NCBI GenBank assembly: GCA_002403895.1
Contig: DHIQ01000154.1
Coordinates: forward strand, 1 to 9,478
DNA from: Candidatus Neomicrothrix sp. UBA4742
Lineage (GTDB): Bacteria > Actinomycetota > Acidimicrobiia > Acidimicrobiales > Acidimicrobilacustridaceae
Length of the DNA stretch: 9,478 nucleotides
Direction of reading: 5' to 3'
The notes beneath the pieces were generated by a model that worked only from the letters and a program-made list of their open reading frames with translations, had not been told where the DNA came from and searched no databases. Numbering within the stretch: the stretch's first letter is position 1; every line of letters begins with the position of its first letter. The position numbers were made by a program, and so were the translations under genes. This document shows positions 1 through 6,350 of this stretch, piece by piece.

Positions 1-3
1 CGA

Positions 4-1668
4 GTGGCCATGCGCCATCTTCGCCCACGCCAAACGGTCCCGTGGGGAGGGCTAGCGTCACCGACCGTGCGCCACCTCATGCCCCGCCGTCGTGCTCGGG
101 CGTCGCTCGACGGCGACCGGGCGCGCTGGTGGTTCGCCTTCGCCGTCTTCGCCGCCCTCGGGGCGTTGTGGGCGCTGTCCAGCCCCCTCATGAGCATTCC
201 CGACGAGCCGGCTCATGCGGTCAAGGCCGCCGCCGTCGCCAACGGCCAGCTGAGGGGCCGCGACGAGCTGGTCACCCAGGGCGACGCCAACGGCCCGCCC
301 CGACTCGACACCCACGTCGAGGTGCCGGAGTTCCTGGCCAACGCCAACGACTATCGCCGCTGCTTCTCCTTCCGCGCGTCGGTGCCCGCGGGGTGCGCGC
401 CCGCCGTACGCCAGGACGCCACACCCACCGATGCCACCACCACCGCCGGCACCTATCCGCCGCTGTACTACCTGCTGGTGGGCTGGCCCAGCCGTCTGTG
501 GTCGGGCGCGGGAGCGCTCTATGGCATGCGCCTGGCCAGCGTGGCGGTAGGCGCCGCACTGCTCGCCTCGGGTCTGACGTCCGCTCGACGAGCCGGCCTG
601 AGCCATTTCACGGTGGCAGGGGCGGCGCTGGCGGCCACGCCAATGGCGTACTTCCTCATCGGTTCCATCAACCCCAACGGCTTCGAGATCGCGGCCGCCT
701 TCGCCACGTGGCTCGCCTGGCTCGAACTGCTCAACCAGCGCGAGGTCCCCACCGCCCGCCTACTGGTGCGGGTCGTGGTCGTCTCGTCCGCCTTTCTCCT
801 CGCTCGGCCCCTGAGTCCCGCCTTCTTCGCCCTCACGGTGGGGGCGGTGGCGGCCATGGCGCTGACCCGCCCACGGCTGCGCACGCTCGTGGCCCAGCGC
901 TCCGTTCGCCTGGCCGCGGTCGCGGTAACCGCGGTGGGCCTGGCCAGCCTGGCGTGGATCCTGTGGTCGGTGACGAACAGCGCCTCGGCCGCGGAGTCCA
1001 TTCCGGGCCTGACGTTCGTCGAGGGGTTCCGGGGATCGTATGACCAACTGTGGTTCCGGACGCGGGGCATGGTCGCCGTGTTCGGCTGGCTCGACACCTC
1101 GGCCCCGGTGTGGGTGACCTTGGGGTGGCTGGCCGGCACCGGCGTGCTCGTGGTGCTGGCCCTGGTGGTGGGCACGTGGAGGCGGCGGCTTGTGCTCTTG
1201 GTCACGGTCGTCGCCACCATCGTCGCGCCGCTGGCCGCCGAAGCGGCTGGTGCGCCCCGGATCGGCTACGTCTGGCAGGGTCGCTACTCGTTGCCGCTGG
1301 CCATGGGAGTGCCCATCCTCGCCGCCTGGATCGCGGCTGATCGTTACGAGCCCCCCGACTGGCTGAGGCCGACGCGGGGGGCGGCTTTGGTCGCCGCCGC
1401 CGTCGGGACCGCGGTCGCCCAGTTCGTGGCGCAGAGCTTCGCTCTCACCCGCTACATCGTCGGTCTGCCCGCGCCCTACCTCGCCTACGTCAGGGGTGAC
1501 GGCTGGGCGCCCCCCCTGGCCCGCTGGGGCTTGTTCGCCCTGGCCGCGGCGGCGTGTCTCGCCTCTGCCTGCCTGTTCGTGGCGGTAGGCCAAGACCCGG
1601 CCGCCTCCGAGCGGTTCGAGCAGCCCACCGATGAGGCGATCACCCGCATGATCGTCCCCGGGCGCTAG
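4..1668 (+). CDS. DUF2142-family polytopic membrane protein
   Basis: Integral membrane protein of about 554 residues with roughly a dozen hydrophobic segments, the first near residues 43-62. Two motifs point to the DUF2142 family: an SIPDEPAH motif at residues 64-71 just after the first membrane segment, and YPPLYYLLVG at 151-160 after a polar, presumably extracytoplasmic loop (about 72-150). DUF2142 proteins resemble GT-C type membrane glycosyltransferases and often sit in surface-polysaccharide loci, but their reaction is not settled, so no substrate is assigned. The start is uncertain: GTG at 4 and ATG at 10 are in frame, ATG at 79 is another option, and the frame remains open to base 1, so the gene may begin upstream. 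The tail after the last membrane segment (from about residue 530) is polar. It converges with the glycosyltransferase gene, and the two stop codons overlap in CTAG at 1665-1668. Family call fairly sure, function unknown. Confidence 0.8.
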   Translation: MAMRHLRPRQTVPWGGLASPTVRHLMPRRRARASLDGDRARWWFAFAVFAALGALWALSSPLMSIPDEPAHAVKAAAVANGQLRGRDELVTQGDANGPPRLDTHVEVPEFLANANDYRRCFSFRASVPAGCAPAVRQDATPTDATTTAGTYPPLYYLLVGWPSRLWSGAGALYGMRLASVAVGAALLASGLTSARRAGLSHFTVAGAALAATPMAYFLIGSINPNGFEIAAAFATWLAWLELLNQREVPTARLLVRVVVVSSAFLLARPLSPAFFALTVGAVAAMALTRPRLRTLVAQRSVRLAAVAVTAVGLASLAWILWSVTNSASAAESIPGLTFVEGFRGSYDQLWFRTRGMVAVFGWLDTSAPVWVTLGWLAGTGVLVVLALVVGTWRRRLVLLVTVVATIVAPLAAEAAGAPRIGYVWQGRYSLPLAMGVPILAAWIAADRYEPPDWLRPTRGAALVAAAVGTAVAQFVAQSFALTRYIVGLPAPYLAYVRGDGWAPPLARWGLFALAAAACLASACLFVAVGQDPAASERFEQPTDEAITRMIVPGR

Positions 1669-2678
1669 ACACGCCCGATCCAGCGGCTGACCTCGGCCTC
1701 GGACACGGTCCGGCGATGGGCGAGGCGTCGGCGAGCGGCCAGCGCCGCGGGCAACAGGCGGAGAAACCCGCCATAGGCCCGGAGCCGCACAGCTACCAGC
1801 CCCAGGTCAGGCCGCCGTCGTTGGCGCACCGCGTCGCGGATCGCCTGTCGCAGGTACGACAGGGTCGAGAGCGGGTGGCGCAGGGCGGCGCGCTGGGCCA
1901 ACGCCGCGGGAGCGTTCTTGACCAGCACCACCAAGCGGTTGCGCTCGTTGTAATAGCGAAACACCGGGCTGGCCTCGCCGGAGCTGGCGGCATGCAAATG
2001 GCGCACCACCGAGCGCGGCTCGAGTCGGTAGCGCCATCCCAGGGCCCGACCGCGCCACGACAGGTCCGTGTCTTCGTAGTAGAGGAACAGGCGCTCGTCG
2101 AACAGGCCCACGTCGGCCAGATACGACGGTCGCAGCAGGACGCCGCCCCCGCACCAGGCGAAGACCTCGTCGGGCTGGTCGTACTGCCCCCGATCGGGCT
2201 CGTCGAAGCCCCGGTCGGCGCCGCTGCCGTCGGCCAGCACCACTCCGCCGACGTTGTTGATGACATCGAGCCCGTCGGCCGTCCGACGCCCGTCGAACAG
2301 GATCTTGGACTGCACCGCGCCGAGGCGGGTATCGGTCTCCAAGGCCTCGACCAACGGATCCAACCAGTCGGACTCGACGAAGGCGTCGTTGTTGACCAGG
2401 GCGACGTAGTCCACGGCGCGCAAATCGGCCAACGCCAGGTTGTTGGCCACGAACCCCAAGTTTTCCCCGGTCGGCCACACCGCCACCCCGGGTCGGGCCC
2501 GCAAGGCCTCGGTGCTCCCATCGCCCGACGCGTTGTCGACCACCACGATCTCGACCTCGTGCACGGTGTCCAGCGCCCCCAGGGCGTCGACGCAGCGGAG
2601 CACGGCATCACCGCCGTTGAAGTTGACCACTACCACCCGCACTCGGCGTGGCCGAGGGGAGTCCGTCCCCCGGTCCAC
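1665..2678 (-). CDS. Family 2 glycosyltransferase, rhamnosyltransferase-like
   Basis: Protein of 337 residues with a GT-A fold signature at the N-terminus: a VVVVNFNGG strand (15-23), VVVDNASGDGS (45-55), ENLGFVANN (72-80) and the metal/nucleotide-binding NND motif at 96-98. The later acceptor-side signature is WCGGGVLLR (175-183) followed by YYEDTDLSWR (200-209), whose Glu-Asp pair (202-203) is the usual catalytic-base region in WbbL-like inverting enzymes. No membrane segment is obvious, so it is likely cytoplasmic or peripheral. As the last gene of the rml operon it probably transfers rhamnose or a related sugar from a dTDP donor onto a lipid-linked glycan; the donor is inferred from context. 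The GTG start lies two bases after the rmlD stop with only a weak ribosome-binding site, so translational coupling to rmlD is likely. Family call strong, donor and acceptor unproven. Confidence 0.88.
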   Translation of the reverse strand: MDRGTDSPRPRRVRVVVVNFNGGDAVLRCVDALGALDTVHEVEIVVVDNASGDGSTEALRARPGVAVWPTGENLGFVANNLALADLRAVDYVALVNNDAFVESDWLDPLVEALETDTRLGAVQSKILFDGRRTADGLDVINNVGGVVLADGSGADRGFDEPDRGQYDQPDEVFAWCGGGVLLRPSYLADVGLFDERLFLYYEDTDLSWRGRALGWRYRLEPRSVVRHLHAASSGEASPVFRYYNERNRLVVLVKNAPAALAQRAALRHPLSTLSYLRQAIRDAVRQRRRPDLGLVAVRLRAYGGFLRLLPAALAARRRLAHRRTVSEAEVSRWIGRV

Positions 2679-2680
2679 GG

Positions 2681-3523
2681 TCAGCCGGCCTGCAGCCGAG
2701 TGACGAGCCGGGCCAGGGGCTCGTGGAAGTCGTCAGCCAAGGGCACTCCCGACAGGCGCAGGGCGGCATTGTCCAGCACGGAGTTCGCCGGGCGGGGCGC
2801 CGGGCGGGGCGGGTGCAGGTCGGCGGTGGCCACCGGGTGGACCCGGGCGGGGTCGAGTCCGGCGGCGCTCACGACCGCCCGGGCGAACTCGAACCAGCTC
2901 ACCGCCCCCTGATTGGTGACGTGGAACAGACCGGGACGACGCTCGACGACGAGCCGGCGGATCTGGGCGGCCAGGTCCTCGGCGAAAGTCGGGTGGCCGA
3001 GCTGGTCATCAACGAAGCTCAGCGTGTCGTGCTCACCGGCCAGACGCAGGATCGTCTTCACCATGTTGGCGCCGTGGAAGCCACACATCCACGACGTGCG
3101 CACGATGGTGTCGTCGGGGCTCAGCTCGGCTTCTCCACCCAGCTTCGAGCGCCCGTATGTGGACGCCGGCGAGGGCGGGTCCCACTCGACATAGGGTTCG
3201 GACTTGGTGCCGTCGAAGACGTAGTCGGTGGAGAGGTGGCACACCCGGGCCCCGACTCGGCGAGCGCCGTCGGCGATGTGACGGACGGCCAGCGCGTTGA
3301 CGGCCCACGCCTTGTCCGGGTCGCCCTCGCACGCATCAACCGCGGTCCAGGCCGCGCTGTTGACCACGACGTCGGGACGCAACGTGGTGATGGCCCCCAG
3401 CACCGCGTCGCGGTCGGCGATGTCGAGACGGTGATGGTCGACCGCGACCACGTCGTGGTCGGCGAACACGTCGACCAGCTCGCGGCCGACCTGCCCGCCG
3501 GCACCGGTGATGAGGATGCGCAC
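2681..3523 (-). CDS. rmlD: dTDP-4-dehydrorhamnose reductase
   Basis: Last step of dTDP-L-rhamnose synthesis: NAD(P)H-dependent reduction of dTDP-4-dehydro-6-deoxy-L-mannose in the cytoplasm. The 280-residue protein has the usual family length. It shows the N-terminal Rossmann motif GAGGQVG (7-13), NSAAWTAVDACE (55-66), the catalytic STD at 98-100 followed by YVFDGT, the SDR pair Tyr123 and Lys127 in YGRSK, the RTSW motif (142-145), and DDQLGHPTF (172-180), where a substrate loop is expected. The start is GTG at 3523, chosen because the Rossmann strand begins at residue 2 and a good purine-rich ribosome-binding site (GGAAGGAAG, bases 3535-3527 on the minus strand) precedes it. It starts 16 bases after the rmlB stop and ends 2 bases before the glycosyltransferase start, so co-transcription is very likely. 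Confidence 0.95.
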   Translation of the reverse strand: MRILITGAGGQVGRELVDVFADHDVVAVDHHRLDIADRDAVLGAITTLRPDVVVNSAAWTAVDACEGDPDKAWAVNALAVRHIADGARRVGARVCHLSTDYVFDGTKSEPYVEWDPPSPASTYGRSKLGGEAELSPDDTIVRTSWMCGFHGANMVKTILRLAGEHDTLSFVDDQLGHPTFAEDLAAQIRRLVVERRPGLFHVTNQGAVSWFEFARAVVSAAGLDPARVHPVATADLHPPRPAPRPANSVLDNAALRLSGVPLADDFHEPLARLVTRLQAG

Positions 3524-3526
3524 TGA

Positions 3527-3535
3527 CTTCCTTCC
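3527..3535 (-). promoter_or_regulatory. Ribosome-binding site of rmlD
   Basis: Read on the minus strand this is GGAAGGAAG, three bases before the GTG start of rmlD, with the AGGA core five bases away. It is the clearest Shine-Dalgarno sequence in the rml operon and supports the GTG at 3523 over the longer overlapping frame that begins further upstream. Confidence 0.7.
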
Positions 3536-3539
3536 GGGG

Positions 3540-4496
3540 TCAGGAACCTTTGAGGGGTTCCCACCACCAACGATTGTCGCGGTACCAGTTCACGGTCTCT
3601 TCGAGGGCCTCGTCCAGCGAGCGCTGCTTGGTCCAGCCCAGGGCGGTGATCTTGGCGATGTCGACCGAGTAGCGCCGGTCATGGCCGAGGCGGTCGGTGA
3701 CGTAGGCGATCATGGTGTCGTCGGCTCCCACCAACGCCAGCACCTTGTCGACCAGGTCGCGATTGGCGGTCTCGTTGCCAGCGCCGATGTTGTAGATCTC
3801 GCCTGGGGTCCCATCCGTCAGCACGAGGTGGACCGCCCGGCAGTGGTCATCGACGTAGAGCCAGTCCCGCTCGTTGAGCCCGTCGCCGTAGAGCGGGATC
3901 TTCTTGCCGTCGAGCAGGTTGGTGGTGAACAGCGGGATGGCCTTCTCGGGGTATTGATAGGGCCCGAAGTTGTTGGTGCAGCGGGTCACGCTGACGGGCA
4001 CGTCGTAAGTCGAGAAGTACGACAAGGCGATGAGATCAGAGCCGGCCTTCGAGGCCGAGTACGGCGAGCGAGGCTCGAGCGGGTCGGTCTCGGTCGACGA
4101 GCCCACCTCCACCGAGCCGTAGACCTCGTCGGTGCCGATGTGAATCACCCGGCCGATCTCGAGGTTGCGCGCCGTGTCGAGCACCACGTTGGTACCGAAG
4201 CAGTTGGTGTGGACGAAGTCGTCGGGACCGATGATGGATCGGTCCACGTGACTCTCGGCGGCGAAGTGGACGACGGCGTCGTGACCGGCCATCGCCTCCT
4301 CGAGGGTGGACCGGTCGCCGATATTGCCCTTGATGAACTGATATCGCGGGCTGTCGTCGACATCGCGCAAGGTGGAAAGGTTGCCGGCATAGGTCAGGGC
4401 GTCATAGGCCGTGACCTCGTCATCGGTCTCGGCCAACACATGCCGCACGTAGTTGGATCCGATGAACCCGGCGGCGCCGGTCACGAACAATTTCAT
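3540..4496 (-). CDS. rmlB: dTDP-glucose 4,6-dehydratase
   Basis: Second step of the pathway: NAD-dependent conversion of dTDP-D-glucose to dTDP-4-dehydro-6-deoxy-D-glucose. With the start at 4496 the protein has 318 residues, slightly short for the family (about 320-360). Visible motifs are the Rossmann loop TGAAGFIGSNYV (6-17), YDALTYAGNL (31-40), HFAAESHVDRSI (77-88), the catalytic triad residues Thr122-Asp123-Glu124 in GTDEVYG, the SDR pair Tyr146/Lys150 in YSASK, TRCTNNFGPYQYPEK (171-185) and GDGLNERDWLYVDDH (204-218). The frame stays open for 41 codons upstream of 4496, but that stretch looks noncoding and homologues start at MKLFVTG. A GAGG lies nine bases before ATG 4496. ATG 4505, three codons earlier, is an alternative. 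It starts 52 bases after the rmlC stop and is followed by rmlD 16 bases later. Confidence 0.95.
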   Translation of the reverse strand: MKLFVTGAAGFIGSNYVRHVLAETDDEVTAYDALTYAGNLSTLRDVDDSPRYQFIKGNIGDRSTLEEAMAGHDAVVHFAAESHVDRSIIGPDDFVHTNCFGTNVVLDTARNLEIGRVIHIGTDEVYGSVEVGSSTETDPLEPRSPYSASKAGSDLIALSYFSTYDVPVSVTRCTNNFGPYQYPEKAIPLFTTNLLDGKKIPLYGDGLNERDWLYVDDHCRAVHLVLTDGTPGEIYNIGAGNETANRDLVDKVLALVGADDTMIAYVTDRLGHDRRYSVDIAKITALGWTKQRSLDEALEETVNWYRDNRWWWEPLKGS

Positions 4497-4548
4497 GGGC
4501 GCCATCCTCGCAGACCCCGCCAGGCCGCGGCGAACGGCCATCCGTGAC

Positions 4549-5115
4549 TCAGGGGCGCAGTCCGTAGTGGGGCTGGAACATCGGGTCGAGGTCGGCCCGG
4601 CGAGGATTCTGCTGGTCACGGGCCGACAGGGTTGGGTCGGTGAGGCCCCAGTCGGCCTTCACGGCCCGGTCGTCCCAGGCCACCCCGCACTCGTCGGCCG
4701 GGTTGTAGTAGCCGTCGACCAGGTAAGTGATGGTCAGGTCGGTCAGCGCCGCGAACCCGTGGGCCACGCCCGGTGGGATGAACACACCACGATGGCTGTG
4801 GGTCCCGTCGGCCTGGCGGCCTAGATCGATGGTGAGCGTGGCCGCGTCGGTGGGTGAGCCCTGGCGCAGGTCGTGCAGCACCACCCGGGCGGTGCCGAAC
4901 GGGACGTACCAGTAGTCCGCTTGGTGCAGGTGGTAGTGCAAGCCGACGATGGCTCCGGCCTGACGGTCACCGCGGTTGCCCTGGATCATCTCCCGACCCT
5001 GAGGGAACCACTCCCGGCGGTACGTCTCGACGAAGTACCCCCGTTCGTCTCCATGGATCGTGGGGTCCACGAGGTACACCCCGGCAATGACGTCGGACTC
5101 GGTCACGGTGGCCAT
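4549..5115 (-). CDS. rmlC: dTDP-4-dehydrorhamnose 3,5-epimerase family protein (divergent RmlC)
   Basis: Expected role: epimerisation at C3 and C5 of dTDP-4-dehydro-6-deoxy-D-glucose, third step of the pathway. The 188-residue protein has the right length and the family landmarks: DERGYFVETY (23-32), GLHYH (58-62) with the probable catalytic His60, the cupin segment FIPPGVAHGF, the TYLVDGYYNP strand containing the expected tyrosine region, and CGVAWDD. Two features are unlike textbook RmlC: the Arg that normally precedes GLHY is Val57, and the usual Gln-x-Lys-Leu-Val segment is replaced by HQADYWYV (64-71). The operon position still supports an epimerase role. The start is uncertain. ATG 5115 fits the family N-terminus but has no clear ribosome-binding site. 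GTG 5184 is in frame directly after the rmlA stop, behind GGAG, and would add 23 residues of less typical composition. Confidence 0.85.
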   Translation of the reverse strand: MATVTESDVIAGVYLVDPTIHGDERGYFVETYRREWFPQGREMIQGNRGDRQAGAIVGLHYHLHQADYWYVPFGTARVVLHDLRQGSPTDAATLTIDLGRQADGTHSHRGVFIPPGVAHGFAALTDLTITYLVDGYYNPADECGVAWDDRAVKADWGLTDPTLSARDQQNPRRADLDPMFQPHYGLRP

Positions 5116-5184
5116 GGTCGCAGGGAGGCTAGTCGACCAGCGCCGGGGGCTTCCCCGTCTCGCTGGAACCCGGAGCTGCGACAC

Positions 5185-6291
5185 CTACTCCAGGTCGACG
5201 CTGCAGTGGTCGCCCAGCATGAGACGGGTCGCTCGCGGCCGGGAATCGGACCGGTGAACCTCGACGTACTTGCCGAGCAACGAGTCCGACAGGCGGGGGA
5301 CGCCCACGATCCGGGTGTGCTCCAGCACCACCGACTGCTCGACCTCGGAATCCACGATCTCGCAGTCGTTGGCCACCGCGGTGAACGGTCCGATGTAGCT
5401 GTTCACCACCCGGGTACCGGACCCGATGATGGCGGGGCCCCGCACCGTCGAGTTGACCAGTTCGGCCCCCGCCTCGATCACCACCCGGCCGTCGACGGAC
5501 GAGTCCTCGTCGAGCGTGCCATCCACCCGGGGCTCGATCGTCTCGAGTACCCGACGGTTCGACTCCAGCAGCGGGTCCTTCTTGCCGGTGTCGAGCCACC
5601 AGCCGTCCACGACCTCGTGGCGGACCCGGTAGCCGTGGTCGATGAGCCACTGGATGGCGTCAGTGATCTCCAACTCACCCCGAGGCGAGGGCTCGATGGC
5701 GGTCACGGCCTGGTGGATGACCGGCGTGAACAGGTACACGCCGACCAGGGCGAGGTTGGACGGCGGCTCGTCGGGCTTCTCCAGCAGCCGGATCACGTGG
5801 CCGGCATCGTCGACTTCGGCCACCCCGAAGCGCTGCGGGTCGGGCACCGGGCACAGCAGGATCTGCGCAACCGGCTCCCGGTGCTCGCCGTCCAGGGTCG
5901 GTTCCAGGCCAGCCCGTCGGTCCTTTTCGAACCGCCCGATGAACTCGGCCAGCCCCTGCTGGAGCATGTTGTCGCCCAGGTACATCACGAAATCGTCGTC
6001 ACCGAGGAAGTCCCTGGCGATGCGGACGCAATGCGCCAGGCCCAGGGGTGCGTCCTGGCCGATGTAGGTGACGTTCACCCCCCAGTCGGACCCGTCACCC
6101 ACGGCCGTCATGATCTCGGCCCGGGTGTCACCCACAATGATGCCGATCTCGGTGATGCCCGCCTCGGCCATGTCCTCGATCCCGTAGAACAGGATGGGCT
6201 TGTTGGCAACGGGGACGAGTTGCTTGGCACTGGTGTGGGTGATGGGGCGAAGCCTCGTTCCGGCGCCGCCTGACAGAATGAGACCTTTCAT
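5185..6291 (-). CDS. rmlA: Glucose-1-phosphate thymidylyltransferase, long form
   Basis: First step of dTDP-rhamnose synthesis: glucose-1-phosphate plus dTTP gives dTDP-glucose and pyrophosphate. The nucleotidyltransferase core carries the signature GGAGTRLRPIT (8-18), Lys23 in AKQLVPVANKP, QDAPLGLAH (79-87), YLGDNML (104-110) with the metal-binding Asp107, RFGVAEVD, LEKPDEPP and WWLDTGKKD. At 368 residues it is about 75 longer than short-form RmlA. The extra C-terminus (from about residue 275) has the hexapeptide-like pattern of a left-handed beta-helix, such as AIIGSGTRVVNSYIGPF, which is the architecture of the 'long' family seen in actinobacteria and archaea. It is the first gene of the operon, divergent from the GH25 gene. 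No Shine-Dalgarno sequence precedes ATG 6291, and a -10-like hexamer sits at leaderless spacing. rmlC follows after 69 bases. Confidence 0.94.
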   Translation of the reverse strand: MKGLILSGGAGTRLRPITHTSAKQLVPVANKPILFYGIEDMAEAGITEIGIIVGDTRAEIMTAVGDGSDWGVNVTYIGQDAPLGLAHCVRIARDFLGDDDFVMYLGDNMLQQGLAEFIGRFEKDRRAGLEPTLDGEHREPVAQILLCPVPDPQRFGVAEVDDAGHVIRLLEKPDEPPSNLALVGVYLFTPVIHQAVTAIEPSPRGELEITDAIQWLIDHGYRVRHEVVDGWWLDTGKKDPLLESNRRVLETIEPRVDGTLDEDSSVDGRVVIEAGAELVNSTVRGPAIIGSGTRVVNSYIGPFTAVANDCEIVDSEVEQSVVLEHTRIVGVPRLSDSLLGKYVEVHRSDSRPRATRLMLGDHCSVDLE

Positions 6292-6350
6292 TGAGGGGTG
6301 TCTAGCACCGCACCGGCCACCCTCACCCGTCCCGACGAGGAGCCTCGCCC
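6292..6350. promoter_or_regulatory. Divergent intergenic region, rmlA / GH25 muramidase
   Basis: These 59 bases separate two divergently transcribed genes and must carry, or overlap, both promoters. On the minus strand TAGACA (6304-6299), preceded by TGC, lies seven bases before the rmlA ATG. That is the spacing expected when transcription starts at the A of the start codon, matching the absence of a Shine-Dalgarno sequence there. A weak -35-like GTGAGG lies about 17 bases further upstream. On the plus strand TAGCAC at 6303-6308 overlaps the same CTAG and could serve the muramidase gene, but no convincing -35 is seen. The promoter assignments are by eye only. Confidence 0.35.
6337..6342 (+). 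promoter_or_regulatory. Ribosome-binding site of the GH25 gene
   Basis: GAGGAG, eight bases before ATG 6351, fixes the start of the muramidase gene. It lies inside a short inverted repeat (CGAGG, AG, CCTCG at 6336-6347). With only a two-base centre this is at best a weak hairpin. Confidence 0.7.

Noticed and set aside
42..1593. Several long frames on both strands overlapping the membrane-protein gene
   Set aside because: They are Arg/Gly/Pro-rich shadows. Only the frame from base 4 gives regular hydrophobic segments and the DEPAH and PPLYYLL motifs.
1716..2912. 398-codon plus-strand open frame opposite the glycosyltransferase and rmlD genes
   Set aside because: Its translation is low-complexity (rich in Gly, Arg, His, Val, Gln) without family motifs, while the minus-strand frames show full catalytic motifs. 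Long antisense frames are expected in DNA this GC-rich.
4497..4619. 41-codon upstream extension of rmlB
   Set aside because: It overlaps the 3' end of rmlC, has no family similarity, and the Rossmann strand MKLFVTG at 4496 is the expected N-terminus.
4873..6273. 466-codon plus-strand open frame opposite rmlA and rmlC
   Set aside because: It is an antisense shadow of rmlA, whose nucleotidyltransferase signature is unmistakable. No domain or plausible start context is seen on the plus strand.
6336..6347. Inverted repeat hiding the muramidase ribosome-binding site
   Set aside because: The arms are only five bases with a two-base centre. Such short GC palindromes are common here, so regulation by this hairpin is not supported.
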